Source: Thiohalocapsa sp. ML1
Lineage (GTDB): Bacteria; Pseudomonadota; Gammaproteobacteria; Chromatiales; Chromatiaceae
Direction of reading: 5' to 3'
NCBI RefSeq assembly: GCF_001469165.1
Contig: NZ_JABX01000006.1
Span: 1 to 64,000, forward strand
DNA: 64,000 bases
The notes beneath the pieces are model-generated. The model saw nothing but the letters and a program-made list of their open reading frames with translations, was not told the DNA's origin and did not search any database. Shown here one piece after another: positions 8,330 through 16,772 of the stretch. Position 1 is the first letter of the stretch; each line of letters starts with the position of its first letter. Made by a program: the position numbers and the translations under genes.

Positions 8330-8569
8330 GGGCAAATATCCACCTGGGGCGGTGCGGCAAACGGGCAAGTGTAGCGAATCGCCTCAGACCTTGCGACGGT
8401 GGGCTGCCCGTTGCCGCGCATCGGCGGCGGCACCGCCCGAGGCAGTGGGCAGTCTCCCGCCCGGCAGCAGGCCCGGCATGGTCCGTGCCGCTGCCGTTCA
8501 GGGAAGCAAGCGGCAACAAGCGTGCGCACTGGACAGACTCGGTCTCGCGCCGTGCTTGGTCAGGAAACC

Positions 8570-8712
8570 CAAACCGAGCGAGGCAGAGCCTCAAGAAGCG
8601 AACCAAGGGCCGAGGGCCGAGGAGGTCGTCCTTGGCCCTTGGCCCTCGGCGCTTTTGCCTGCAAGCGCTTTGTCGCCGTGAAACTTGACTCATCTGCAAG
8701 CATTTGGTGGCG
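8570..8712 (+). repeat. GGGCCGAG palindromic element, copy 2
   Basis: The left end (GCGAGGCAGAGCCTCAAG), a central AAGGGCCGAGGGCCGAGGAG / CTTGGCCCTTGGCCCTCGG hairpin and a right tail (AAGCGCTTTGTCGCCGTGAA, ACTTGACTCATCTGCAAGCA) are all present. The rest of the 8330-8921 gap shows no gene; 8713-8921 is the probable promoter and leader region of the small ORF at 8922. Confidence 0.75.
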
Positions 8713-8921
8713 CGTGCCGTGCACACTGCCCTGTTGTGCCCCCGCAACATCATCGATGTCTCTGTGTCACAACTTGTTGCAAAGTGGAGCCTTATCGAAA
8801 CACTCGGTTAACGGCTTTTCCGGAACATGGCAATCGTCACGAGTCGGCGAGGCGTCGTGCTGCGATGCAGCATTGCGAGGTTGAACCGCTCGCTATGCGA
8901 ACCCAAATCTCGGAGGCTGAC

Positions 8922-9032
8922 ATGAGTTTCGATCTACTGTCCATCGCGGGCATTGCGTCCGCGGTTCTGAGCGGCGGCTTCGTTGCGCTGCTGGTAGCTG
9001 TTGAGGACCGGCTTGAGTACCTCGTTAAATAG
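8922..9032 (+). CDS. MSFD-type micro-protein (36 aa)
   Basis: A 36-codon frame preceded by a strong GGAGG site encodes MSFDLLSIAGIASAVLSGGF, a hydrophobic helix and a charged end (VEDRLEYLVK). A paralogue with the same first residues and the same hydrophobic layout lies at 33181-33323, also after GGAGGC. Conservation between two distant loci at start, ribosome site and helix argues that this is a real small membrane protein. The downstream acetyltransferase start (TTG 9013) overlaps its last 20 bases, so translational coupling is likely. Function unknown. Confidence 0.65.
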   Translation: MSFDLLSIAGIASAVLSGGFVALLVAVEDRLEYLVK

Positions 9033-9798
9033 TCCTGTCGTACCCCAGCACCGCAGCGGTGGCGTCATCGACCTGGGCGGCCTCGCCCAAGGCGAGCCCC
9101 AACGGCTCGGCGATGGTCGGCGCTGCCGCATCCGCCGCCTGCGTTCGGGTGACGGCGAGCGCTTAGACGGCTGCTTCGCGCGCATGTCGGACGCTGCCCG
9201 CCATGCTCGCTTCTTCGCGGCAAAGCGGCATTTGAGCGCCGCCGAGATCGCCTATTTCTCGGCACCGGACGGCTGGGATCACCTGGCCCTCGGCGCCCTA
9301 GCGCTGACTGCCAGCGGCCGTGAGGCGGAGCTCCTCGGGGCTGTCCGCTGCCTGCGGTTTCCCGGCGCGCACGGCACGGCGGATCTGGCCATCGCACTGG
9401 CCGACGACGCCCGCGGGCTCGGTCTGGGCGACGCGCTGCTCAAGGCGCTGCTCCGTCAGGCGCGACCGCGCGGCATCAGCGCCTGCCATTGCGAGGTGCT
9501 GCGTCACAACCAGCCCATGCGGCGGCTCGCGGAGCGCTTCGGCGGCGTCGTGGTGGAGGCAAACGCGGACACGCTGATGTATCGGCTGCCGCTGGCGGCC
9601 AAGGCGGCGCCGCGCGACGCCTGGCCCAAGGCGGGCTGGACGGTGCTCGACCTCATGGACCCGGTGGCCGTCCACCACGACTGGCGCGAGCTTGTGGACG
9701 GCGCCGCCGCCTGTGGCGTTGCCGCGCTGCAGGACGCGGGCGCATACTGCCTGCCCGGCGCGCTACTCGCCGCTAGGCCTGCGCCCGGTGCCGAGTAG
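9013..9798 (+). CDS. GNAT-family N-acetyltransferase
   Basis: The 261-residue product contains a GNAT fold: RIRRLRSGDGERLDGCFARM at the start, a central strand GAVRCLRFPG with [20 protein letters not shown] as the acetyl-CoA binding motif A (the usual R/Q-x-x-G-x-G/A loop reads RGLGLGD), and HCEVLRHNQPMRRLAERFG as the last part. The roughly 60 C-terminal residues (KAGWTVLDLMDPVAVHHDWR onwards) are extra and unrecognised. No ATG or GTG precedes the domain; TTG at 9013 is chosen because GAGG lies six bases before it. A TTG at 9001 is possible. The acceptor substrate cannot be inferred. Confidence 0.8.
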   Translation: MSTSLNSPVVPQHRSGGVIDLGGLAQGEPQRLGDGRRCRIRRLRSGDGERLDGCFARMSDAARHARFFAAKRHLSAAEIAYFSAPDGWDHLALGALALTASGREAELLGAVRCLRFPGAHGTADLAIALADDARGLGLGDALLKALLRQARPRGISACHCEVLRHNQPMRRLAERFGGVVVEANADTLMYRLPLAAKAAPRDAWPKAGWTVLDLMDPVAVHHDWRELVDGAAACGVAALQDAGAYCLPGALLAARPAPGAE

Positions 9799-9868
9799 CG
9801 CTGGCCGAGGCCTCTGTCGAATGCCGCTCGCCGCGCGTGCGACCCGCACCGCTGACCCGCACCGGTTG

Positions 9869-10327
9869 ATGACCGATCCTTCCCCAAACACAGTACGTCG
9901 CCGAACACGCCTGGCCACGGGCGCGACGCTCGCTGCCGCGCTGTTCCTTGTCGCCTGTGCCCGCAGCGACGACCCCACTGCGCCGCAGCCGAAGAAGGTC
10001 TACAAGGACGCCTTCGAGACGCCGCTGGATCTCGTGCAGATTGAGGCCGACGGCGGCAGCATCATCGGCGCCTACGACGCCTGGCTCCGGCTGCTGCCCA
10101 GTCGCGAGCTGACGCCCCGCTTCGCCGCCGACTACCGGCCGGCGGATTGCGGCCCGCTCCTGGCCTACTTCAACCCGAAGCTTGCGCTGGAGGGGCTTTC
10201 CCTCGACGACGCGACGCTCAGGTGTCGCGAGTACCGCAACGCGCGCCTGCCCTTCGAGAACGGCCGCTGGCTCGCCGAAGACGCGGCCACCGGCCGGGTG
10301 CACTACCGCATCTGGAAGTTTCGCTGA
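9869..10327 (+). CDS. Small putative lipoprotein
   Basis: The 152-residue product has a basic N-terminus (TVRRRTRLATG), a hydrophobic core and a lipobox-like FLVAC, after which the mature part is hydrophilic. Recognisable motifs are KKVYKDAFETPLDLVQIEAD, RPADCGPLLAYFNPKLALEG and GRVHYRIWKFR at the C-terminus, but I do not know the family. The ATG at 9869 is chosen because it sets up the signal peptide. It follows the acetyltransferase gene by 70 bp on the same strand and may be co-transcribed. Confidence 0.65.
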   Translation: MTDPSPNTVRRRTRLATGATLAAALFLVACARSDDPTAPQPKKVYKDAFETPLDLVQIEADGGSIIGAYDAWLRLLPSRELTPRFAADYRPADCGPLLAYFNPKLALEGLSLDDATLRCREYRNARLPFENGRWLAEDAATGRVHYRIWKFR

Positions 10328-10471
10328 GAGCCCGCTGCCTGTGGGCCGACCGTGCGCTCCTGCAGTCCTTCCCAAGCTTCGCTGGGCGAGTGAAAACCAG
10401 CGACCGGGGTCGCCGGCAGTTCCGTGATTTACGTTCCGCGTAAGGCCCCGGCACCGGGTGGCCGCAACCGG

Positions 10472-10518
10472 GGCGCGGAGCGCCCGGAGATGCGCAACAC
10501 TGCGGGGAGCGGTGTCGC
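10472..10518. repeat. Diverged copy of the 91-136 hairpin repeat
   Basis: GGCGCGGAGCGCCCGGAGAT followed by AACACTGCGGGGAGCGGTGT matches the repeat at 91-136. It lies in the 240-bp gap between two convergent genes, where nothing else is recognisable. Confidence 0.5.
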
Positions 10519-10569
10519 GAGTGGACGGCAGATATCGCCTGTAAGCGTCCCACCAAGTCTCGCGGCCGA

Positions 10570-11397
10570 TCAGGTGGTGTCGGGATCGATGCCGAGCTCT
10601 CGCAGGCGCCGAGCATAGCGGTCGGCTCGCGCATCGGCCGCCTGCCGAAGCACCGCTTCCTGCTGGCGCGCCTGCTCTGCCTGCCACCGCAGCGCCGCCT
10701 CCTGCCGCCAAAGGTCCTCCAGGGCCGCGGCGTCCAACAGCGTCTCGCCGCTCGCGGCATCGACGATGACCACACCGCGGTGGTCGGGCTCGGTGCCGAA
10801 GTCGAGCCCGGTCGTGCGGCTGCGCAGCAGGCCCCGGGCATCGGGCCGCAGGGGGCGGTAGCCGCCGCCGATCAGGCGGTAGCCCTGGATCGAGTAGCCG
10901 ACGACGCCCACCGGCTCGAAGGTCTTCAGGATCAGATACTCGCTGATCCCGGCGCGGCGGTAGATCTCGACCTTCTCGGTCTCGTCGCCGTCCTGGTAGG
11001 GCGAGACCACCTCGATGATCAGGCTCGGTCGGGTGCCCTCGCTCGGCACGCGGAAGGAATTGCGGGGGCGGTCGCGGTCGCGGATGTCCGGGATCACGGC
11101 GATGTCCGGGGCCGGCTCCTTGAGCCCGGCGATGCCCCATTTCATCTTGACGTCGCTGTAGACCGCCCGGGTCGGATCGTTGCGGAAGTGATGGCGAAGC
11201 CTGACCGCAAGGTCGTGGACACAGAACTCGTGCTCCGTCCCTTGGATCAAGTGGTCGCCCTCCTGCGGGTCGAGAAAGGCGTCGGGCGCCAGCGGCTGCT
11301 CGCGATAGCCGAGCGTGCCGTCCGGGTACCGAACCGGAACCTCGCGCCAGCCGTGGGGCGAGGCGTCGCTGCCGACGGGGGCCGTATTGGGCTGCAT
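10570..11397 (-). CDS. Uma2-family putative endonuclease (DUF820), copy 1
   Basis: The 275-residue protein matches the Uma2/DUF820 restriction-endonuclease-like fold: YPDGTLGYREQPLAPDAFLD at the front, PAPDIAVIPDIRDRDRPRNS and SLIIEVVSPYQDGDETEKVE (the PD...E-x-V core), then RRAGISEYLILKTFEPVGVV. The last 60 residues form a charged coiled coil rich in arginine, glutamine and alanine, common in this family. The ATG at 11397 is supported by the length of the N-terminal region. A second, more distant Uma2 gene is at 58711-59607. The nuclease activity of the family is predicted from fold only. Confidence 0.85.
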   Translation of the reverse strand: MQPNTAPVGSDASPHGWREVPVRYPDGTLGYREQPLAPDAFLDPQEGDHLIQGTEHEFCVHDLAVRLRHHFRNDPTRAVYSDVKMKWGIAGLKEPAPDIAVIPDIRDRDRPRNSFRVPSEGTRPSLIIEVVSPYQDGDETEKVEIYRRAGISEYLILKTFEPVGVVGYSIQGYRLIGGGYRPLRPDARGLLRSRTTGLDFGTEPDHRGVVIVDAASGETLLDAAALEDLWRQEAALRWQAEQARQQEAVLRQAADARADRYARRLRELGIDPDTT

Positions 11398-11498
11398 GGC
11401 ACTGGCTCCAAGCTCCGACGGGATCGAAATCAAGCCCGGAGTATAGCGCGGGCGCGTTTCGCGGCGCCGCGCCGCCTGAAGTCGGCGTATACCGGGGG

Positions 11499-12419
11499 CT
11501 AAGCCGCCGCGCCGCCGAGTAGGAGCAGCTCCAACAGCGCCTTCTGCGCGTGCAGGCGGTTTTCGGCCTCGTCCCAGACGACGGACTGCGGGCCGTCGAT
11601 GACACCGGCGCTGACCTCTTCGCCGCGGTGCGCGGGCAGGCAGTGCATGAAGAGCGCATCGGGTTTGGCGCGGGCCATCAGCGCCTCGTCGACGCAGTAG
11701 TGTGCGAAGGCGGTGGCGCGGTCGTCCTGCTCGCTCTCCTGGCCCATGCTTGCCCAGACGTCGGTGACGATGAGGTCGGCGCCGACGGCCGCTGCGAGCG
11801 GGTCGCGCAGCACGGTGCAGCGCTCGCCGGCGGCGGCGAGCAGGTCCGCGTCGGGGTCGAAGCCCTCGGGGCAGGCGACCATGAGCTCGAAGTCGAACAG
11901 CCGTGCCGCGTTCATGTACGAATGGCACATGTTGTTGCCGTCGCCGATGAAGGTGACGCGCCGCCCGGCGATGTCGCCGCGGTGCTCCAGATAGGTCTGC
12001 ATGTCCGCGAGGAGCTGGCAGGGATGGAAGCGGTCGGTGAGGCCGTTGATGACCGGCACGCGCGAATGCGCCGCGAAGCGCTCGACCTTGTCGTGGTCGA
12101 AGGTGCGGATCATCACCGCGTCCACCATGCGCGAGAGCACGCGGGCGCTATCCTCGATGGGCTCGCCGCGGCCGAGCTGGGTGTCGCGCGGCGACAGGAA
12201 CAGCGCATGCCCGCCGAACTGCACCATGCCCGCCTCGAACGACACCCGCGTGCGCGTCGAGGACTTCTCGAACACCATCGCCAGCGTGCGATGCTTGAGC
12301 GGGCGGTAGTCGACGCCGTCCGCGCGCATCTGTTTCAGCACGATGGCGCGCTTGAGCAAAGCGCGCGCCTCGGCGGCGGTGAGATCGAGCAGGGTCAGAA
12401 AATGGCGGGGCTCAGGCAT
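11499..12419 (-). CDS. argF: Ornithine carbamoyltransferase
   Basis: The 306-residue enzyme makes citrulline from ornithine and carbamoyl phosphate in arginine biosynthesis. The carbamoyl-phosphate site [13 protein letters not shown], the ornithine-side motifs [18 protein letters not shown] and [13 protein letters not shown] are all intact, and the length is normal for anabolic ArgF. The neighbouring gene upstream on the same strand is argD, 104 bp away, so the two are probably one operon (argD-argF), with argG far away at 35204. Confidence 0.97.
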   Translation of the reverse strand: MPEPRHFLTLLDLTAAEARALLKRAIVLKQMRADGVDYRPLKHRTLAMVFEKSSTRTRVSFEAGMVQFGGHALFLSPRDTQLGRGEPIEDSARVLSRMVDAVMIRTFDHDKVERFAAHSRVPVINGLTDRFHPCQLLADMQTYLEHRGDIAGRRVTFIGDGNNMCHSYMNAARLFDFELMVACPEGFDPDADLLAAAGERCTVLRDPLAAAVGADLIVTDVWASMGQESEQDDRATAFAHYCVDEALMARAKPDALFMHCLPAHRGEEVSAGVIDGPQSVVWDEAENRLHAQKALLELLLLGGAAA

Positions 12420-12523
12420 GGCGGCCTCCCTGTAGTGCGCGCGCCCCGGGGCTCGTTTCGAGCCGTCAACGCCGAGGCTGCACTGGACATCATGGGGCTG
12501 ACAGGCCGCGTGCGCGGAGCCGC

Positions 12524-13729
12524 TCAGGCGGCATGCGAGTGTTCGGCCTGCCCGAGAAAGGCGCGCACGATGCGCACCACGGTACTGATGATCTGCTCGG
12601 CTTGGGCGTCGTCGATGATGAGCGGCGGCAGCAGCCGAACCACGCGCTCGGCGGTGACGTTGAGGAGCACCCCTTCGGCTAGGGCGGCGGCCACCAGTTG
12701 CGCGCAGGGTCGGTCCAGCTCCAGGCCGATCATGAGGCCGCGCCCGCGCACGGCGACGACGCCGGCGGCGTCCGCGAGCCCGTCGCGCAGACCGATCTGG
12801 ATGCGCTCACCCAGCTCGGCGGCACGTGCGGGCAGGGCGTCTTCGGCCAGCGCATCGAGCACGGCCAGGGCCGCCCGGCAGGCGAGCGGGTTGCCGCCGA
12901 AGGTAGAGCCGTGGCTGCCCGGGACCAGCACCTCGGCGGCGGCGCCGCGCGCCAGGCAGGCGCCGATGGGCACGCCGTTGCCGAGCCCCTTGGCCAGCGT
13001 CAGCACGTCCGGCGCGACGCCCTCGTGCTGGTGCGCGAAGAGCTTGCCGGTGCGGCCCATGCCGGACTGCACCTCATCGCACATCAAGAGCCAGCCGTGA
13101 CGGTCGCAGAGCTCGCGCAGGCCCGCGAGATAGCCCGCATCCGGCACGATGACGCCGCCTTCGCCCTGAATCGGCTCCACCAGCACCGCGACGATGGCGG
13201 CGCGGTTGGCTGCGGCGGTCTCGACCGCGGCGAGGTCGTTGTAAGGCACGCGCACGAAGCCGGACACGAGCGGCTCGAAGCCGGCCTGCGCCTTGCGGTT
13301 GCCCGTGGCGCTCAGCGTGGCGAGCGTGCGACCGTGGAAGCTCTGCTCCATGACCACGATGTCCGGGCGTTGCACGCCGCGACCGCTGCCGTACAGGCGC
13401 GCGAGCTTGATGGCCGCCTCGTTCGCCTCGGCGCCGGAATTGCAAAAGAAGGCGCTGTCCATGCCGGCGGCGGCACAGAGGCGCTCGCCCAAGGTCTCCT
13501 GGGCCGGGATGTGATAGAGGTTCGAGACATGCAGCAGGCGCCCGGCCTGCTCGCAGAGGGCGTCGCGCACGCCGGGGTGCGCGTGGCCCAGGCCGCAGAC
13601 GGCGATGCCGGACAGCGCGTCGAGATAGCGTGTGCCGTCCGTGGACCACAGCCAAGCCCCCTCGCCGCGCTCGAAGCTCACCGGGAGCCGGCGGTAGGTG
13701 GCCATCAGGTGGTCCGCGTGGTCTGTCAT
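12524..13729 (-). CDS. argD: Acetylornithine aminotransferase
   Basis: The 401-residue PLP enzyme converts N-acetylglutamate semialdehyde to N-acetylornithine. Class-III aminotransferase features seen are [40 protein letters not shown], the [16 protein letters not shown] motif with the PLP-contacting Asp, and [16 protein letters not shown] with the Schiff-base lysine. The ATG at 13729 is used; the start is followed by [20 protein letters not shown], normal for the family. It precedes argF. A strong hairpin with a T-run lies 30 bp before the start on the coding strand (see 13760-13795), suggesting either a leader terminator or the end of an upstream small transcript. Confidence 0.95.
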   Translation of the reverse strand: MTDHADHLMATYRRLPVSFERGEGAWLWSTDGTRYLDALSGIAVCGLGHAHPGVRDALCEQAGRLLHVSNLYHIPAQETLGERLCAAAGMDSAFFCNSGAEANEAAIKLARLYGSGRGVQRPDIVVMEQSFHGRTLATLSATGNRKAQAGFEPLVSGFVRVPYNDLAAVETAAANRAAIVAVLVEPIQGEGGVIVPDAGYLAGLRELCDRHGWLLMCDEVQSGMGRTGKLFAHQHEGVAPDVLTLAKGLGNGVPIGACLARGAAAEVLVPGSHGSTFGGNPLACRAALAVLDALAEDALPARAAELGERIQIGLRDGLADAAGVVAVRGRGLMIGLELDRPCAQLVAAALAEGVLLNVTAERVVRLLPPLIIDDAQAEQIISTVVRIVRAFLGQAEHSHAA

Positions 13730-13759
13730 ACGCCCGAAACCCGTTGTCTGGAGCCGAAA

Positions 13760-13795
13760 AACGAAAAAGGCGGCCCCGGTCCTGCGTGGGCCGCC
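13760..13795 (-). terminator. Intrinsic terminator just upstream of argD
   Basis: On the minus strand an eight-base-pair stem GGCGGCCC / GGGCCGCC (13769-13776 with 13788-13795) is followed directly by TTTTTCGTTTTTCGG. No gene lies upstream on the same strand for several hundred bases, because 14048 onward is coded on the other strand. It may therefore be an attenuator in the argD leader or the end of an unannotated short RNA. Confidence 0.65.
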
Positions 13796-14047
13796 CTCGG
13801 CGAGCTTGACGATTTCTCCGCCACGCCCCGGGACTGGGGCAGGCTCCCGATGACCGCCCCGAAAACGGGGCTGCGCGAGAAAGCTGCGAAGCTTAGCAAT
13901 GGCCTTGTGTTGAACGCAAGGCCTTGCTGTCGAGCGCGCCCGGCTGCCCCTGCTGTCCCCCACGGGGGTGCAGGGCGTGCCGGCTGGGGGCGGCGGGTGC
14001 GTCCATGGGGCTTGACGCCCGCTCGGGCGGCGGTGCGCAATACGGTC

Positions 14048-16510
14048 ATGGCTGCCTCCGATACCACCGGCTCGGACTGGCTCACGCGGCTCCCATTCTG
14101 GGCCGTGCCGCAGGCGCGCGCCGCCTTCGCGGCCGATGTGGCTTGCCAGCTCGGGTGCCTTCCCGATGCCGATGCCCGCGCGTCGACGATGGCGGCGGAG
14201 CGCGCCGCGGCGTTCATTCATGACCTCCTCGCTGATCCGACCCTGCCCGAGGCCGCCCGGGTGGTGGCGGCGAGCGTGCAGGATCTCGGCGCCGGGCACC
14301 TGTTGCCGCGGGCGCTGCAGGCCATGCCCCGGCCATCGGCTGGCGCATTGCCGGCGCTCGGCTGTCCGTATCCGGGTCTCCGGCCCTTTCGTGCCGAGGA
14401 GGCGGGGCGCTTTTTCGGCCACGGCCAGGCCTGCCGGCGCCTGCGCCGTCTGCTCGCGGAGCCGTTGCCGTTGCCGGTGCTGTTGACCGGGCCGCCGGCG
14501 AGCGGCAAGACCTCGCTGCTGCACGCCGGCATTCTGGCGGCGCGCGCGGGGCCGGCGGCCCTGTTTGCGCCGGGCTGCGGCGCGGGCGCGGATGTTGCGG
14601 CGCTCGCGGCGGCGTTGCAGCCGGCGCTCGCGGCGAGCGGGCTTGCGGCGCCGGACCTCGCGCTGGCTTTGGCAGCGGGCGAGCCGGCCCTCTCGAACCT
14701 GCTCGCGGCCGTCCCCGCCCCGCCGGAGCCTGTGCTGATCGTCGCGGATGGGCTGGAGCAACTGCTCGGCGGCGCCGACGCGGGTGCGAGCGCGGTGCTG
14801 CGGGCGCTGGGCGCGCTGGCCGCGTTGCCAGGCTTCGATGTTGTCGTCTGCCTGTCTGCCGAGGCGCTCGGGGCCTGCCTGGCGGAGCCCGCGCTCTGCG
14901 CCGCCATCGAAGCCGGACGCATCGTGACCCTGGCCGCGCCGTCCGCTGACCTGCTGGCCTGGATGCTCGCCGCGCCGCTGCCGACGCGCTCGGGTGCGCC
15001 GGCGGTGCGGCGGCCCGCAGCCGCGGTGCGGGCACTGGCCGCGGAGGCGGCGGCCGCGCCCTTGCCGCTGCTCCATCTCGCGGCGCGCGCGCCGGCGCTG
15101 TACCAAGCCGTGCTCGCCGGCGGCGAGGTCGCGCTTCCGTCCCTACCCGACCCCTTTAGCGCGAGCTCCGACGCCGCGCTGGTGGCGCTGGATGCCGAGG
15201 CGGTCGCCGCGCTGCCGCGGGTGCTGGCACCGCTCGTGGTCCTGTGCCCGACGGGGGCGCCGGCCTGCTGCCGGCCGGTGGCATTGGCGCACTGGCAGGC
15301 GGACCCGGCAGCGCGGCGGCTCATCGCCGCGCTGCTCGGCGCCGCGCCGCCGCTGTTGCGGCGCCTCGATGCGGGCGCGGGCGCGGGCGACGGCGACATC
15401 GCGCTGGCGCACCAGGGCTTGCTCAGGGTCTGGCCGGCGCTGGCGCAGTGGCTGGAGCGCCGCCGCGACGCGGAGCATCTGCGCGTGCGGATCGAGGCCG
15501 CCTGCGACGCATGGCGCCATGCCGGCCGCGGCGGCGAGCAGCGTTGGCCGCACGAGCAACTGGAGCCCGCACGGGCGTTGCTTGCGGAGGCAGGGTTGCT
15601 CGCGGCGCTGGAGCAGGACGCCCACCTGGCGGATTTTCTGGCGCCGGAGCCGAGCCGCCTCATCGCCGAGCTGGCGCAGCCCGCCGTCGGCTCCGCGCGT
15701 CGCGAGGACATCGGGCTGCGGCTTGCGCACATCGGCGATCCGCGGCCCGGCGTGCTGCCGCCGGCCGGCGTGCCGGCGCCGCGCTGGTGTGCGCTCCCGG
15801 CCGGGACCGTGATGCTCGCAGGCCGGCGCGCGGTGAGCTTGGCGTCCTTCGCCATCGCCGCCTTTCCGGTGACGCAGGCGCAGTTCCAGGCCTTTCTCAC
15901 CGCACCGGACGGCTACCGCGACCCGCGCTGCTGGTCGAACGGGCGGGTGCCGCCGCCGAGCCACGCCTGGGACGTGCAGCAGCGCGCCAACTATCCGGTG
16001 ACGCAGGTGTCGCGCCGGGATGCGACGGCCTTCTGCCGCTGGCTCACGCGCCGGCTCGGGGACGAGGTCCGGCTGCCCGACGAGTGGGAATGGCAGTGGG
16101 CCGCGCAGAGCGCGCGGGAGGACTTTCTGTATCCCTGGGGGCCGGACTGGCTGCCCGGGCACGCGAATACCGACGAGGCCGGCATCGGCCGCACGCTCGC
16201 GGTCGGCCTGTATCCGCAGGGCGCAAGCCGGCAGGGCGTCTGCGACCTCGCCGGCAATATCTGGGAGTGGTGCCGCAGTGGCTTCGACTACGCGGGCCCG
16301 GCGCCGGCCAACACCGGCGTGATTCGCGGCGGCTCCTGGCGGGTCAACCGCGGCTTCGCGCGGGCGGATTTTCGCCTCGACTCCCTGCCGGAGGAGCGCC
16401 TCGGTAGCACCGGCTTTCGCCTCGCGAGCTCGGCGGAGCAGGCCATCGCAGCGGCTAGCAGGGCAGAAGGGCCGAGGGCCGAGGGCCGAGGAGGGGTCCC
16501 CAGGCCCTAG
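14048..16510 (+). CDS. STAND-type ATPase fused to formylglycine-enzyme-like domain
   Basis: The 820-residue protein has three parts. Residues 1-110 are a helical, unassigned N-terminal domain. Residues 115-560 form a nucleotide-binding region starting CPYPGLRPFRAEEAGRFFGH, a hallmark of the novel STAND NTPase 1 family, with Walker A GPPASGKTSLL near residue 150 and Walker B-like VLIVADGLEQLL near 230. Residues 575-805 form an FGE-sulfatase (SUMF1-like) domain with FAIAAFPVTQAQFQAFL, RLPDEWEWQWAA, NIWEWCRSGFDY and IRGGSWRVNRGF. The cysteine pair of true formylglycine-generating enzymes is not seen, so this is probably a binding version of the fold. The last 16 residues are translated from the intergenic GGGCCGAG repeat. 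The gene is alone; STAND proteins commonly act as signal-triggered switches in defence or regulation. Confidence 0.8.
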   Translation: MAASDTTGSDWLTRLPFWAVPQARAAFAADVACQLGCLPDADARASTMAAERAAAFIHDLLADPTLPEAARVVAASVQDLGAGHLLPRALQAMPRPSAGALPALGCPYPGLRPFRAEEAGRFFGHGQACRRLRRLLAEPLPLPVLLTGPPASGKTSLLHAGILAARAGPAALFAPGCGAGADVAALAAALQPALAASGLAAPDLALALAAGEPALSNLLAAVPAPPEPVLIVADGLEQLLGGADAGASAVLRALGALAALPGFDVVVCLSAEALGACLAEPALCAAIEAGRIVTLAAPSADLLAWMLAAPLPTRSGAPAVRRPAAAVRALAAEAAAAPLPLLHLAARAPALYQAVLAGGEVALPSLPDPFSASSDAALVALDAEAVAALPRVLAPLVVLCPTGAPACCRPVALAHWQADPAARRLIAALLGAAPPLLRRLDAGAGAGDGDIALAHQGLLRVWPALAQWLERRRDAEHLRVRIEAACDAWRHAGRGGEQRWPHEQLEPARALLAEAGLLAALEQDAHLADFLAPEPSRLIAELAQPAVGSARREDIGLRLAHIGDPRPGVLPPAGVPAPRWCALPAGTVMLAGRRAVSLASFAIAAFPVTQAQFQAFLTAPDGYRDPRCWSNGRVPPPSHAWDVQQRANYPVTQVSRRDATAFCRWLTRRLGDEVRLPDEWEWQWAAQSAREDFLYPWGPDWLPGHANTDEAGIGRTLAVGLYPQGASRQGVCDLAGNIWEWCRSGFDYAGPAPANTGVIRGGSWRVNRGFARADFRLDSLPEERLGSTGFRLASSAEQAIAAASRAEGPRAEGRGGVPRP

Positions 16511-16559
16511 GCCCTTCGGGTGCGTCCGGATCGGTTCGATGTCGATAGCGATACTAGCC

Positions 16560-16745
16560 CCTAGATTGCTTGACGGCGCCAAACGTTTGCAGATGAGTCA
16601 CGTTTCACGACAACAAGGCGCTTGCAGGCAAAAGGGCCGAGGGCCGAGGACCAAGGGAGCCCGCCTCGGCCCTCGGCCCCTGGCCCTTGGTCAGAGGCGC
16701 CGTGCCCTGGTCGGTCTGAGGCTCTGCCTCGCTAGCCCCTGGCCC
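16560..16745 (-). repeat. GGGCCGAG palindromic element, copy 3 (reverse)
   Basis: In reverse orientation the tail (CTAGATTGCTTGACGGCGCC, AACGTTTGCAGATGAGTCAC, GTTTCACGACAACAAGGCGC), the central GGGCCGAG hairpin and the far end (TCTGAGGCTCTGCCTCGC) are all present. A hairpin-only fragment lies at 16470-16512 inside the 3' end of the preceding gene, and a GGCCCCTAGCCCCTAGCCCC run follows at 16736-16768. Confidence 0.75.
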
Positions 16746-16772
16746 CTAGCCCCTAGCCCCCAGCCCCTTCTT

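Noticed and set aside
12698-14047. Long plus-strand open frame extending upstream of the STAND-FGE gene across argD
   Set aside because: In this high-GC DNA the antisense of argD stays open by codon bias; argD is fully supported by its motifs, and the STAND protein has a sensible start at 14048.
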